A stretch of 64,000 bases of DNA, from positions 1 to 64,000 of the forward strand of contig CAYOWQ010000008.1 in assembly GCA_964407695.1 (NCBI GenBank), written 5' to 3'. A program made the translations under genes and the position numbers. Positions 17,090-26,824 of this stretch are shown here, piece after piece (position 1 is the stretch's first letter; each line of letters starts with the position of its first letter). Under the pieces are notes generated by a model. The model did not search any database. It had not been told where the DNA came from and saw only the letters and a list, made by a program, of their open reading frames with translations. This DNA comes from CAYOWQ01 sp964407695. Lineage in GTDB: Bacteria > Planctomycetota > Phycisphaerae > Phycisphaerales > SM1A02.

Positions 17090-18667
17090 TTCGCGGATGG
17101 GCATGGGGCTTGGAAAATAGACCGCCCATGCCTTCCCAAGCAACAGAGACCGGTGCACGACGAAGGGCGAGCGATCGAACTGCATTTCGACCAGAGCGTG
17201 CGCTGAGCCCCAGAGCCGGCCGTCGTCGGAGCTTGGAGAGTTGTCGCCGCACATGAGAAACTCGTCCGGCCCCAGCCGGGCGGGGTACAGCGGGTCGGTT
17301 GCGAAGGCGATTCCCCTTGAAATGGAATCGCTCAGGGCCTCACGGTTTCGACGCGAGAAGTTCTCCGGCCGGTAATGAATGTCACGATCGAGCCGAAGCC
17401 GCCGCATGACAAGCGGCGACCCTTCGAACGCCCATTCAAGCGTCGGCTGCTCTTCGGTCGCCCGCATGGGATCAAAATGGTCAAGATCGGGATTCTCCAG
17501 TGCATTGGCAAGGCGAGTTCCGGCATCCCATTCGTATGGAAGTTCAACAATCAGTTTGCCATCGACATAAATGGCGAGGCGTTGATCCACATGCCAGAAT
17601 TCGACCTCAATCGCGCCATGAGATGGCGGCTGCCACGAGACGTGTGACTCCTGAAGCGGATGATCATCGGCCGCGGAGCCGATCGAGACCGCTGCGAGAC
17701 CGGGGCCAAGTTTGAATCGAAACCAATGACGTCGGGCGTGGAGTTGGAATTCAGTCGAGAGCGCCGTCGGAGCGTCCGCCTCGATGCTGGCGCCGACACG
17801 AATATCACTGACCGGATATCGAAGGATGGTTGGAATCTGCCGCGAGAGCAGGTTGTAGGCTGTCCAATCGTCGACAGGGCGAATGGAATTTTCCCAGTGC
17901 AAGATTGTCCGATCTGCGCTGTCGTATCGAAGGCTTCTCGACAGAGATGATTCGCCCCGCAATATCCAGCCGTCGCCACGCCAGGGACCGACATAGTCAG
18001 CCATGAGCGTGGCCGAGGGGCGGTCGATCGCAACGGGAATGTAGTCCGTATTGGAGACAGGCTGCCAGAGCGCTCGCTGCAGGTAGTCCGGCTTCCGCTG
18101 GATGTGGAGATCGTTCAACGATGCATTCATATTCGGTGACGTGAACACATCGCCGTCAGCCAGGAGCAAGGTCTCGTTCGGAAGCCCGACGGTTCGTTTG
18201 ATGAAGTTCTGCTTGTCGCCGAACGGTTGCATGGGGCACTTGAACACCGTGACATCCCACCGATGCGGCTCGAACAGGCCTGAGAGGAAGCCGAATCGGT
18301 ACAGCGCCTTGAGCACCACGATGCGGTCGCCCATGCGGACCCGCCGCCGGAGCGTTCCCTGATCCACCACGAGCGGGGGTGAATCGGGGCCGAGCATGGG
18401 GTCGGGAATCTCGAGCAGCCTGTCATCGTTTGCGGGAAACCTGTCGGCCACTTCGCGAGAATCAAACGGGAACTGGTATCCGGTCAGGTCCGATGTCCAT
18501 CGACAATGCTGGCCCATCAACGTGGGGGCCATCGATCCGGATGGAATCACGAACGGCTCCAGGATGAACCCGCGAAACGCCATCGCGAGCACGAACGCCA
18601 CGATCAACGACCGCAGCAATTCGACGACATCCGTGTCCGTCGACTCGCGATGAAATGAATCCTTCAT
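17039..18667 (-). CDS. lepB: Signal peptidase I with a large lectin-like insertion (copy 1)
   Basis: A 542-residue type I signal peptidase (S26), about twice the usual length. One membrane helix (about 17-35) leads to the nucleophile Ser45 in PFVIPSGSMAPTL. Box C/D reads RWDVTVFKCPMQPFGDKQ then NFIKRTVGLPNE with the general-base Lys157. The final box is MCGDNSPSSDDGRLWG. Between Lys157 and that box about 300 residues are inserted, including FWHVDQRLAIYVDGKLIVEL, which looks like the end of a LamG/concanavalin-like jelly roll. It should cleave exported proteins on the outer face of the inner membrane. The start at 18667 (MKDSF) lies 10 nt after the stop of copy 2, so the two form one operon. 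The insertion's purpose is unknown. Confidence 0.9.
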   Translation of the reverse strand: MKDSFHRESTDTDVVELLRSLIVAFVLAMAFRGFILEPFVIPSGSMAPTLMGQHCRWTSDLTGYQFPFDSREVADRFPANDDRLLEIPDPMLGPDSPPLVVDQGTLRRRVRMGDRIVVLKALYRFGFLSGLFEPHRWDVTVFKCPMQPFGDKQNFIKRTVGLPNETLLLADGDVFTSPNMNASLNDLHIQRKPDYLQRALWQPVSNTDYIPVAIDRPSATLMADYVGPWRGDGWILRGESSLSRSLRYDSADRTILHWENSIRPVDDWTAYNLLSRQIPTILRYPVSDIRVGASIEADAPTALSTEFQLHARRHWFRFKLGPGLAAVSIGSAADDHPLQESHVSWQPPSHGAIEVEFWHVDQRLAIYVDGKLIVELPYEWDAGTRLANALENPDLDHFDPMRATEEQPTLEWAFEGSPLVMRRLRLDRDIHYRPENFSRRNREALSDSISRGIAFATDPLYPARLGPDEFLMCGDNSPSSDDGRLWGSAHALVEMQFDRSPFVVHRSLLLGKAWAVYFPSPMPIRESGRTLIPDLGRIRFIR

Positions 18668-18677
18668 CCAGCCAATC

Positions 18678-20309
18678 CTAGCGGATGAACCGCCAGCGTC
18701 CGAAATCTGGAATGATGTTCCGACCACCCCGCGAGAACGGGACAGGCGACGGAAGCAGGACGCCCCAGGCTTTTCCAAGCAGCATCTTGCGATTGACCAC
18801 AAACGGTGATGGGTCGATGGTCATCCGGACCAGGGCATGGGGGGCTCTCCATGTTCGGGCGTCATCGGAGATGGGGCTGTTATCGCCACACATCATGAAT
18901 TCATCGGGCCCCAGAACGGCGGGATTGAGCGGATCGGTTCCGAATCCCATTCCACGCGACGTCGGCTTGAACCCTTCCGGTAGTCCCTCGCGGTGATACT
19001 CGGCGGGCTGATAGTACAGATCTCGGTCGACGCGAACGCGACGAAGTGTTACCGGAGAGCCGTCAAAGGTCCATTCAAGGGTCGTGGGCGGCGCCTTGGC
19101 GTTGTTGATCGTGAGTTCCTGGGGTTGACGGCCCACCATCGCGTATTTCAATCGATCGGCCGCGCTCCAATCGTAGGTCAGTTCCGTAACCAACTCGCCG
19201 TTGACGTAGATCGCCATGCGCTGATCAACGTGCCAGAAATCCACCTCGAACGGCTTGTCGGGGGCCTCAAAGGCAACGCTCACCTGATCCTCTTCCAACC
19301 CGTCTTCGGCGCGAATCAACCGGAGGGATGCATGGCGGTTACCGAGTTCGAAGTCGAACCAATGCGACCGGGCGCCGATTCTGAGTTTCGTGGTGAGCGC
19401 TGCCGGATCAGTCGCTGCAACGGTCGCCGCTACACGGACGTCCGAAACGGGGTATCGCCTTGGTCGAATGACGGTGTCTTCAACCATGACATTCTGGACG
19501 TTCCAATCGTCGATCGGCCGAGCTTCGGTGTTCCAGCGCAGCGAGCACGGCCGCGTCTCGTTGCATCGATATTCACGAAGCCATTGGCCATTCTCGGATT
19601 GGGTCGCCCAACCTTCACCGGACCAAGGCTGGGCCAGGTCGCCACGCCGATCGATGGATCGAATCCGATCCATGTCAATCGGCACATAGTCGCTGTCGTA
19701 CACCGGTTGCCAAACCGTTCGCTGCACATGATCGGGCTTGCGCTGAACACGGAGGTCGGCGAGGCCGGCGTTGGGGACATTCGAGGTGAACACATCGCCG
19801 TCAGTCATCAGCAGTGACTCGTCGGGTAAGCCGACCATCCGTTTCACGAAGTTCTGCTTGATGCTGAACGGATCGACGGGGTACTTGAAGACGACCACAT
19901 CCCAACGTTTTGGGGCGAACATATCGCCGAGCCAGGTCCAGTTGTAGAGCCATTTCAGCACGACGATGCGGTCGCCCCAGCGGGCCTGTTGGAGAAACTC
20001 GTTCGGCGGAATGCTCCATGGGGCAACCTTGCTCCCCAGCATCGGGTCGCAGACCTTGGGGGGAACGACGAATGCCTTAATGGCCTCGGAGAGAATCTTG
20101 GCGTCGATCGGGTATTCATACCCGGTCACGTCCGACTTCCAACGCACGTGTTCACCGAGCAATGTCGGCGCCATCGACGGCGAGGGAATCACGAACGGCT
20201 CGACCACGAAGCTGCGGAACGCCATCGCCACAGCGAATGACGCCACGGTCAACTTGATCGCGTCAATCGTTGCGGCGGGACCGCCTGATTGCTTCTTCGA
20301 ATCCACCAT
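18678..20309 (-). CDS. lepB: Signal peptidase I with a large lectin-like insertion (copy 2)
   Basis: A 543-residue paralogue of the next gene downstream, colinear throughout. The helix at about 17-35 precedes Ser45 in PFVIPSPSMAPTL, where the usual SGSM is SPSM; the catalytic Ser before Met is kept. The general-base Lys is in NFVKRMVGLPDESLL and the terminal box is MCGDNSPISDDARTW. The same insertion of about 300 residues contains FWHVDQRMAIYVNGELVTEL. The start MVDSKKQ at 20309 is preferred to ATG 20360 because it aligns with copy 1. It is downstream of the TPR kinase gene on the same strand with a 71-nt gap. Divergence between the copies suggests an old duplication with different substrates. 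Confidence 0.9.
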   Translation of the reverse strand: MVDSKKQSGGPAATIDAIKLTVASFAVAMAFRSFVVEPFVIPSPSMAPTLLGEHVRWKSDVTGYEYPIDAKILSEAIKAFVVPPKVCDPMLGSKVAPWSIPPNEFLQQARWGDRIVVLKWLYNWTWLGDMFAPKRWDVVVFKYPVDPFSIKQNFVKRMVGLPDESLLMTDGDVFTSNVPNAGLADLRVQRKPDHVQRTVWQPVYDSDYVPIDMDRIRSIDRRGDLAQPWSGEGWATQSENGQWLREYRCNETRPCSLRWNTEARPIDDWNVQNVMVEDTVIRPRRYPVSDVRVAATVAATDPAALTTKLRIGARSHWFDFELGNRHASLRLIRAEDGLEEDQVSVAFEAPDKPFEVDFWHVDQRMAIYVNGELVTELTYDWSAADRLKYAMVGRQPQELTINNAKAPPTTLEWTFDGSPVTLRRVRVDRDLYYQPAEYHREGLPEGFKPTSRGMGFGTDPLNPAVLGPDEFMMCGDNSPISDDARTWRAPHALVRMTIDPSPFVVNRKMLLGKAWGVLLPSPVPFSRGGRNIIPDFGRWRFIR

Positions 20310-20380
20310 GGTGCCAATCGTACCCGCGTTGAGGTGGTCTGCGCGGCGATCGATTCCCATTCACAAGACGAGTTCACAAT

Positions 20381-23344
20381 CTACGGAACATGCGTGTCGG
20401 AGCTCATCTCGGTTTCGAGTGCCGCAAGCCGGGAAAGCAGGCGATTCTTCAAGGGTCGATCAGGCATCGAAGAAACAGCATGCCGTGCCTCGTTGACTGC
20501 TGTCTCTACCTGTTCGAGATCGCCTGCTGACCAGCGAGTCTCAGCCAGGCCCACGAGAATCTCCGCATCTGGTGCGATGAGATGGCTCAGCGCCCGTTCA
20601 TATCGCAAGGCAGCACCTGTGGGATCACCCATGAGGGCGAGCCACTGGCCCATTCCGAACTCAGCCTTGGCCCAATTGGCCTGAAGGTCGCCGGCCTCGG
20701 CGAGATTCGGGTCAAGGCCTTCAAACCACGCCAACGCCGCGGCCAGCAATCCTCGCGGCTCCTGCTGATAGTCTGCCCGCATCTGGAGAACTGCCGTCAG
20801 AGTCTGCAGGCGAGCCACCGATAGCGGATCCGGCTGTAGTGAAAGCGGTTCCCTTTGTCGCAGCACCAAGGCGCCCATCGCGTGATCGACAGCCCGCGTC
20901 GGATCGGCTCCCAATTCATCCACGGCCAATGCCAGGAGCTCGTGGGCCGTAGCCAGTCCTTCGGCCGCAGAGCGGTTCCTTGGCGAGCCTTCGAGAAGCC
21001 GCGCAAACCCATCGATGGCCGATTCAAACGACTCAAGGGCAGCTTCGGGATCGCCTGACTGGAGCCGCGCGTGGCCAAGGTCGTTCTGGGCCATCGCCTC
21101 ATCCAGCGCTGCCCGTGCATCGAGCGGATCGGCAGCGGCGAGAGATGCGGCGACCTGCAGCCTTGATTCATAGGCTTGAATCGCCGGTCCAAACTGCTCC
21201 TGTCGCAGCATCAATCCGGCCAGCATGGCCTGAGCCGTCATCAGATCTCGGCGCGTGCGCCGATCAGGCTGTGCTGCCGCGAGCTGGGCTCTGATACTCA
21301 CCGCCTCGGAATAGAGGCGCTCTGCCACATCAAGGCGTCCCTGGTTCTCCGCGACCCATCCGAGTTTGTACAGTCCGACACTCAGGTCGCGATTTGCCTG
21401 TTCCTGCTCTGGCGCGTTGGCAAGCAACTGCCGCCGAAGGGATACCGATCGCTCGAACGCGAGAGCAGCCCCATCAAGATCGCGATCCTTGAACCGCATG
21501 TCGCCATCAGCCGCCAGAGCGACGGCAAGACCTCGCTGATCTCCTGCATCAAAGGTCGGAAGTGCGTTGAGCTGTTCCCAGATATTCAGCGATTCGTGGT
21601 AGTGGGCCTTCGCCGCCGAGAACTCGCCGGCCTGCCGGTGTTCGTCGCCAAGCAGCAGAAGCACCCCTGCGAGCTTTCGTTCGCTCTCGACATTGCCGGG
21701 CTCCGCCGCCACCTGCTGCCGACGGAGCCGCAAGGCGGTTTCGAAATATTCCAACGCTGTGCCGACGCCGCTCCTGCTTGGATTTCGAATGGAGGACCGC
21801 ACCTCCCCCACCTTTTGATATCCCAGTGCCAGATCGTCGATCAGTTCAGGATTGTCGCCCATCTCATCCTGAAGTCGCTTCAGATAGCTGAGTCCCCAGT
21901 TGACCAGTAACTCTCGAGCTTCAGTCGAACCATCGATGCGTGCAAGCGTATCCGGAAACGCCACCAACACATCATTGGCAATCTTTCGAATTTCATCCGC
22001 CCGCCGATCCGCCTTGTGCTGAGCTTCGAACGCCTTGTTCCGCTCCGCTCGAGCGACGCTCGCCTGCCACGCAACGCCCGCGGATCCTGAGACGAGTGCC
22101 AAGGCTGAAAGTGCTGCCGCGGAAACCGCGCCACGATGCCGCCTCATGAACTTGCTCGCTCGATAGGCGAAGGTATCGGGGCGGGCAATCACCGGATCGC
22201 CGCGAAGATGTCGACGAATGTCGTCGGCCAGTTCCTGTGCCGAGGTATAACGGCGCTGGGGCTCCTTTCGCAGAGCTTTCAGCACAATGGTGTCGAGATC
22301 ACCTTCAAGAACCCGCCTCAGCTTTTGCAGCCCGCCGCCGCGTGCCTTGCTGACGGATTCGGGGGTGATGGTGGCGGTGCTGGCCGAGGTGGTCTTGCCA
22401 TCGGGTCCCGTGATCTCGACAAGCTCCTCTTCGATCCGGCTGATTGCTTCGCTCGGCCGCTGGGGATCTTCGAGGCAGACCACACGCTCCACCTCTGCCG
22501 GGACGCGCGTCTTGAGGCGGAAGGGTCGATGTCCGGTCAGAAGCTCGAAGAGGACGACCCCAAGCGAATACACATCCGCGGCGGTGGTGACCGCCTCGCC
22601 GCGGACCTGTTCGGGCGAGGCATATTCCGGCGTCATCAGCTGCAAGCCGGCGCCGGTGGGCAATTCCACAAGAGGCGACATCCCGGGATTGAGAATTTTG
22701 GCGATGCCGAAGTCGAGCAGCTTGGGTACGCCATCCCTTGTGACGAGGATGTTTCGCGGCTTGATATCGCGGTGCACGACCAGGTTGCGATGAGCATGAT
22801 GGACCGCGCTGCAAACCTGGGTAAACAGATCCAGCCGCTCGGGGATCGTCAGCCGGCGAGCATCGCAATGCTCATGGAGTGGAAGGCCGTCAACAAACTC
22901 CATGATGAAGTATGGAACGCCGTCCTCGGTCTGCCCGGCATCGATCAGGCGGGCAATATTTGGATGATCCAGCGCTGAAAGGATCTGTCGTTCGCGCTCG
23001 AAACGGGTCAGCACATCCCCGACATCGAAACCTACTCGCACCACCTTCAGCGCTACCGCCCGCTGAATGGGGCCGTCATCCCGCATCGCGAGGAAGACTT
23101 CGCCCATGCCGCCGCGGCCGAGTCGACGAACGATGCGATAGGGACCCACACGCGATGGATCTGCGCCGGGGGCGCTCACGACGGCGTGTCCCTCGCGCGA
23201 CGTATTCCGTCGCCGGAAGTCGTCGTCGGATGCGGGCTCATCAATCACGTCGTTGCTCCATAACCACATCTCAACACATCCGAACATCAAACTCAACCGC
23301 TCGTAACCGGGTTCAGCGACCTCCAAGCCAGTCTGCGCCGTCAT
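20381..23344 (-). CDS. Membrane-anchored Ser/Thr protein kinase with TPR-like C-terminus
   Basis: About 987 residues from the ATG at 23344. The Hanks-type kinase domain has the P-loop GRGGMGEVF, VALKVV with Lys100, HRDIKPRN (191-198), DFG (211-213) and TPEYASPEQVRG. After the kinase core, RRHRGAVSAAALSALALVSG is a membrane segment, so the roughly 500-residue helical TPR-like region (repeats such as LGLSYLKRL, LALGYQKVGEV, FERALSHLI) should face outward. This is the standard planctomycete kinase architecture. Start choice is uncertain: 23689 would overlap trpE and 23287 is also possible; none has a clear Shine-Dalgarno. It is divergent from trpE with 177 nt between them. Confidence 0.92.
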   Translation of the reverse strand: MTAQTGLEVAEPGYERLSLMFGCVEMWLWSNDVIDEPASDDDFRRRNTSREGHAVVSAPGADPSRVGPYRIVRRLGRGGMGEVFLAMRDDGPIQRAVALKVVRVGFDVGDVLTRFERERQILSALDHPNIARLIDAGQTEDGVPYFIMEFVDGLPLHEHCDARRLTIPERLDLFTQVCSAVHHAHRNLVVHRDIKPRNILVTRDGVPKLLDFGIAKILNPGMSPLVELPTGAGLQLMTPEYASPEQVRGEAVTTAADVYSLGVVLFELLTGHRPFRLKTRVPAEVERVVCLEDPQRPSEAISRIEEELVEITGPDGKTTSASTATITPESVSKARGGGLQKLRRVLEGDLDTIVLKALRKEPQRRYTSAQELADDIRRHLRGDPVIARPDTFAYRASKFMRRHRGAVSAAALSALALVSGSAGVAWQASVARAERNKAFEAQHKADRRADEIRKIANDVLVAFPDTLARIDGSTEARELLVNWGLSYLKRLQDEMGDNPELIDDLALGYQKVGEVRSSIRNPSRSGVGTALEYFETALRLRRQQVAAEPGNVESERKLAGVLLLLGDEHRQAGEFSAAKAHYHESLNIWEQLNALPTFDAGDQRGLAVALAADGDMRFKDRDLDGAALAFERSVSLRRQLLANAPEQEQANRDLSVGLYKLGWVAENQGRLDVAERLYSEAVSIRAQLAAAQPDRRTRRDLMTAQAMLAGLMLRQEQFGPAIQAYESRLQVAASLAAADPLDARAALDEAMAQNDLGHARLQSGDPEAALESFESAIDGFARLLEGSPRNRSAAEGLATAHELLALAVDELGADPTRAVDHAMGALVLRQREPLSLQPDPLSVARLQTLTAVLQMRADYQQEPRGLLAAALAWFEGLDPNLAEAGDLQANWAKAEFGMGQWLALMGDPTGAALRYERALSHLIAPDAEILVGLAETRWSAGDLEQVETAVNEARHAVSSMPDRPLKNRLLSRLAALETEMSSDTHVP

Positions 23345-23521
23345 TGCAACAGATTCCGAGGACGATGGTGAGGCGATCCGACCTGTTCCTCTGACGAACG
23401 CAGACTGGCTCCGGCCTTCGATTAGGCGGCTCGACGCTCGATCTGACACGAACGAGCGAGATTCGCCATTGGTTCGTATCCTCCCCCTTCTCCTGGAGTC
23501 GTTGCGGCTCGCCGATTCGAC

Positions 23522-25039
23522 ATGTCTCGCCTGATTCCCATTTCCCGCCGAATCTTCGGCGACCACCTCACGCCCGTTCTGGCCTATCGGCGTCTCGTGG
23601 CTCCCGATCAGCGTACCGCTCCATCGTTTCTCTTTGAATCCGTGGATACGGCCGGGAATGTCGGCCGGCATTCCTTTCTTGGAGCACAACCCTCACTGGA
23701 GATTACCGCGAAGAATTCAACGGTTGCCGTCACCGATCATGCCCGAGGATACTCATCTACCAGCGAAGAGCATGATCCTCTTGCTGCCATCCAGCGCCTG
23801 GCGCGTTCGATCGAAACCGATTCGAGCGCCTTACCGAGGCAGCTCTCGGGTGTCTTCTGCGGCGGATGGGTCGGTTATGCCGGGTACGACACCGCCCGGT
23901 GGCTCGAACCGGTCAAGCTGCCGTTCACATCGGCTCCGGTCGACGATCGAAACCTGCCCGACCTGCATCTGGCTCTTTATCGCCACGTCGTGATCTTCGA
24001 CCACGTTGACAAGACCATTCATGTGGTGGCCTGGGTGGAGTCGGATCGCATGGATTCGGCCAGTGCACACCTTGATCAACTGGTCGATCGTCTTCAGGCC
24101 GCTTCGCCGCCACTTCCCGCGGGCGACATCTCGCTCGACCTCTCACAGAAGCCCTCTCCCCCGTCGCGATCCGCATCATCCGGGCAAACGCCGTTTCAGA
24201 TTTCTGTTGCTCGGGCGAAGAATTACATCGCGGCGGGCGACATCTTTCAGGTGGTGCTGAGCCAGCGCTTTGAACGGACCACCACGGCCGATCCATTTGA
24301 TATCTATCGCGCCCTGCGAGTGGTCAACCCCAGCCCCTACCAGATCTACTTGCAGGCGGGCGGGTGCATTCTGGTTGCCGCCAGTCCGGAAATTCTCTGC
24401 CGTGTGAGAAACCGTACGGTCGTGAATCGGCCGCTCGCGGGGACGCGGCCGCGAGGAAGCACCGCCGAGCTTGATCGTTCGCTCGAAGCCGAACTCCTTC
24501 GCGATGAAAAGGAACGCGCGGAACACATCATGCTCGTGGATCTTGGAAGGAACGATCTCGGGCGTGTCTGCGATGTGGGCTCGATTTCGCTGGATCGGAT
24601 CATGGATGTCGAGCGCTACAGCCACGTCATGCATCTTTCGTCCACGGTCTCCGGTTCGCTTCGCGACGATCTCGATGCCTGGGATGCGCTGCGAGCCACG
24701 CTTCCGGCGGGCACGGTGTCGGGCGCGCCGAAGATTCGCGCCATGCAGATCATCGATGAGCTGGAGCCGCTTCGCCGCGGACCGTATGGCGGCGGCATCG
24801 GACTGGTGACGTTCGACGGCGATATGGAGATGGCCCTGGCACTGCGAACGATGGTGATCCCGACGGCGGGCCGAACTGCGGCCGGCTCCGGTGCGCCCTG
24901 GACGGTTCACCTTCAGGCCGGCGCGGGAATCGTGGCCGACTCCAATCCCGACGCGGAGAACGAGGAAACACTGAACAAGGCTGCTGCGCTGGGCCGGGCG
25001 ATTGACCTCGCGGAGCATGCGTTCAACCGCCGGCCCTGA
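23522..25039 (+). CDS. trpE: Anthranilate synthase component I (TrpE)
   Basis: A 505-residue chorismate-utilising enzyme that makes anthranilate from chorismate with ammonia delivered by TrpG. Landmarks are FLFESVDTAGNVGRHSFLG in the N-terminal half and, in the catalytic half, GDIFQVVLSQRF, NPSPYQIYL, ASPEILCRV, RPLAGTRPRG, DLGRNDLGRV, YSHVMHLSSTVSG, AGTVSGAPKIRAMQIIDELE and IGLVTFDGD. Length and motifs match TrpE rather than PabB. No trpG follows; the next gene is a protease on the opposite strand whose stop lies 1 nt away, so trpE is transcribed without a downstream trp gene in this window. No leader peptide or attenuator was recognised in the 177-nt upstream gap. Confidence 0.95.
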   Translation: MSRLIPISRRIFGDHLTPVLAYRRLVAPDQRTAPSFLFESVDTAGNVGRHSFLGAQPSLEITAKNSTVAVTDHARGYSSTSEEHDPLAAIQRLARSIETDSSALPRQLSGVFCGGWVGYAGYDTARWLEPVKLPFTSAPVDDRNLPDLHLALYRHVVIFDHVDKTIHVVAWVESDRMDSASAHLDQLVDRLQAASPPLPAGDISLDLSQKPSPPSRSASSGQTPFQISVARAKNYIAAGDIFQVVLSQRFERTTTADPFDIYRALRVVNPSPYQIYLQAGGCILVAASPEILCRVRNRTVVNRPLAGTRPRGSTAELDRSLEAELLRDEKERAEHIMLVDLGRNDLGRVCDVGSISLDRIMDVERYSHVMHLSSTVSGSLRDDLDAWDALRATLPAGTVSGAPKIRAMQIIDELEPLRRGPYGGGIGLVTFDGDMEMALALRTMVIPTAGRTAAGSGAPWTVHLQAGAGIVADSNPDAENEETLNKAAALGRAIDLAEHAFNRRP

Positions 25040-25040
25040 T

Positions 25041-25982
25041 TCAGCTCATCAGCCAGAGTGCCGTGACGTTGACGGCATTGAACAGTCCGTGGATCACGGC
25101 GGGCGTCACGATGCTGCCGGTGCGTTCATACGCCAACCCGAGCCCGATCGACAGGACGAAGAGTCCCGCGAGACCCGCCGGCTGAACCGTTCCGATGTGC
25201 ATGGCCACGAAGATCGCGCTGGCCAGAAGAATCGCCGGCCAGGCGCCAAGTCCGAACGAGCGCATCAGCGACTGCAGGAGCCCACGATACATGATCTCTT
25301 CGAAGATCGGCACCGCCGTCACGACCAGCCCGGCAAAGACCCACCACGCGGCGGGGTCTCGCGCCGACGCCATCATCGCCAATGATTCATGCGCCAGGAC
25401 CGGCGTCGCCCGGCCCGAGATCCATTCATCGAGCCACGCCGCCGCCTGAGTGGCTCCGAACACCCACGGCGTAATCATCAGGAATCCCAGCACCCCTGTC
25501 CCGATGCGCAGGGCGAAGCGATGCCGCGGGCAGCCTTCTTCCGCGGGGCGCTGCACCTTGCGCAGGGCCACCAACCAGACGATCGCCACCAGAGCGCTTC
25601 CCGCACTCACCAGCGCCAGCGAGATGACAGCGGTCCAGAGCTGACGATCGGCGTCGTTGGGGGGCGCTGCCGACACCCAGCCCAGGCGCTGCCCGGCGAT
25701 GAGCATGATCGGCCCGGCCAGCACCATCGCCCCAAACATCGCAAGCAGCGTCTGCGAGGTCAACTCCGATCCACGCTGTCGCCGCGTCCGCCACGGCCGA
25801 ACCAGCCGGATCAGCCCGACGCTGATCAGCGCCATCGCTCCCCACCCGAGCATCCCTGCGATTGAATTCGGCGATTCGATTCCCGTCGGCGGAGCGGCTA
25901 TAACTTCGCCCTCCCGAGCGGCTGCTACAGCCGCTGTTGCCGCCATTCCAGACCACCCCGCCGCCATCGCACCCGCCAGCAT
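25041..25982 (-). CDS. CPBP family intramembrane metalloprotease
   Basis: About 313 residues, strongly hydrophobic, with roughly eight membrane segments. The CPBP (Abi/CAAX-protease) signature is complete: the glutamate pair and arginine in FEEIMYRGLLQS, a conserved His in FVAMHIGTV and the final HGLFNAVN. Members cleave substrates within the membrane, but bacterial substrates are mostly unknown. The ATG at 25982 overlaps the divergent trpC start (25981); ATGs at 25967 or 25946 are alternatives, and a longer frame to 26531 would lie entirely antisense to trpC and is rejected. The gene sits head-to-head with trpC and tail-to-tail with trpE. Confidence 0.85.
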   Translation of the reverse strand: MLAGAMAAGWSGMAATAAVAAAREGEVIAAPPTGIESPNSIAGMLGWGAMALISVGLIRLVRPWRTRRQRGSELTSQTLLAMFGAMVLAGPIMLIAGQRLGWVSAAPPNDADRQLWTAVISLALVSAGSALVAIVWLVALRKVQRPAEEGCPRHRFALRIGTGVLGFLMITPWVFGATQAAAWLDEWISGRATPVLAHESLAMMASARDPAAWWVFAGLVVTAVPIFEEIMYRGLLQSLMRSFGLGAWPAILLASAIFVAMHIGTVQPAGLAGLFVLSIGLGLAYERTGSIVTPAVIHGLFNAVNVTALWLMS

Positions 25983-26796
25983 GACCACCGCCCTGGAACG
26001 CATCGTCAATCGCAAGCGCGTCGAGGTGGCCCGCGCCATGGCGAAGACGCCGCTGGATGTGGTGAAGGAACAGGCGCTCGCCAGCCCGCGGCCGAGAAAC
26101 TTCTTCAGCGCGGTGGTTGACGAGCGCAATCGCGACGCCGTCCGCATCATCGCCGAGATCAAGCGCAAAAGCCCTTCGGGCGGCGACATCCGCGCCAATC
26201 TGGATCCTGCGGTCATCGCACGAATGTATGCCGACGCGGGCGCAGCCGCCATTTCCGTTCTGACCGATGAAGCCGATTTCGGCGGTTCGCTGGACGACCT
26301 CCGCCGCGTGCGCGAGGCGGTGGGCCTGCCGGTCCTGCGGAAAGATTTCCTGGTGGATGAATGGCAGATCTGGGAGAGCCGCGCCGCCGGGGCCGACGCC
26401 ATCCTGTTGATCGCCGAGGTGCTGGCCGAGGGAGAGATCATCGATTTCCAGATCCTCGCCACTGAATTGGGCATGACCACGCTGGTGGAAACCCACGACG
26501 TGGAGAATCTTCTCAAGGTCAAAAACCACATCGGCTTTCCCCACGCGCGCTACAGCCTGCTCGGCATCAACAACCGAAACCTGCACACGATGGAAACCTC
26601 GCTCTCGCATACCTTCCGCATGCTCGACCTGATCGAGCCGCGGGAACGAAGAGTGATCGTCTCGGAAAGCGGCATCACCAGCCGCGAGGATCTCGCCCGG
26701 CTGGTGCGCGAGAATATCCACATCGTCCTCGTGGGCGAGCATCTGCTGCGCAGCGAAGACCCCGGCCTCGCCCTGCGGCAACTCCTCGGCGACTAG
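25981..26796 (+). CDS. trpC: Indole-3-glycerol-phosphate synthase (TrpC)
   Basis: A 271-residue TIM-barrel enzyme that converts carboxyphenylamino-deoxyribulose-phosphate to indole-3-glycerol phosphate. Diagnostic segments are IIAEIKRKSPSGG (phosphate and catalytic Lys), ISVLTDEADFGGS, LPVLRKDFLVDEWQI, ADAILLIAEVL, TLVETHDVEN, LLGINNRNLHTMETS and VSESGITSREDL. ATG 25981 gives the standard N-terminus (MTTALERIVNRKRVEVA). Its promoter would have to lie inside the divergent CPBP gene. It is monofunctional, not fused to TrpF, and is separated from trpE by that gene. Confidence 0.95.
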   Translation: MTTALERIVNRKRVEVARAMAKTPLDVVKEQALASPRPRNFFSAVVDERNRDAVRIIAEIKRKSPSGGDIRANLDPAVIARMYADAGAAAISVLTDEADFGGSLDDLRRVREAVGLPVLRKDFLVDEWQIWESRAAGADAILLIAEVLAEGEIIDFQILATELGMTTLVETHDVENLLKVKNHIGFPHARYSLLGINNRNLHTMETSLSHTFRMLDLIEPRERRVIVSESGITSREDLARLVRENIHIVLVGEHLLRSEDPGLALRQLLGD

Positions 26797-26824
26797 CGCT
26801 GGTGCAGCGCCCGGCCCCCGCTTC

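Noticed and set aside
25983..26531. N-terminal extension of the CPBP protease over trpC
   Set aside because: The extra 180 codons are wholly antisense to a well-conserved trpC and lack membrane-protein character.
25426..26781. A 451-codon minus-strand frame over trpC and the CPBP gene
   Set aside because: It is in a different frame from the CPBP protein, is antisense to trpC and ends in a Gly/Arg/Asp-rich low-information sequence.
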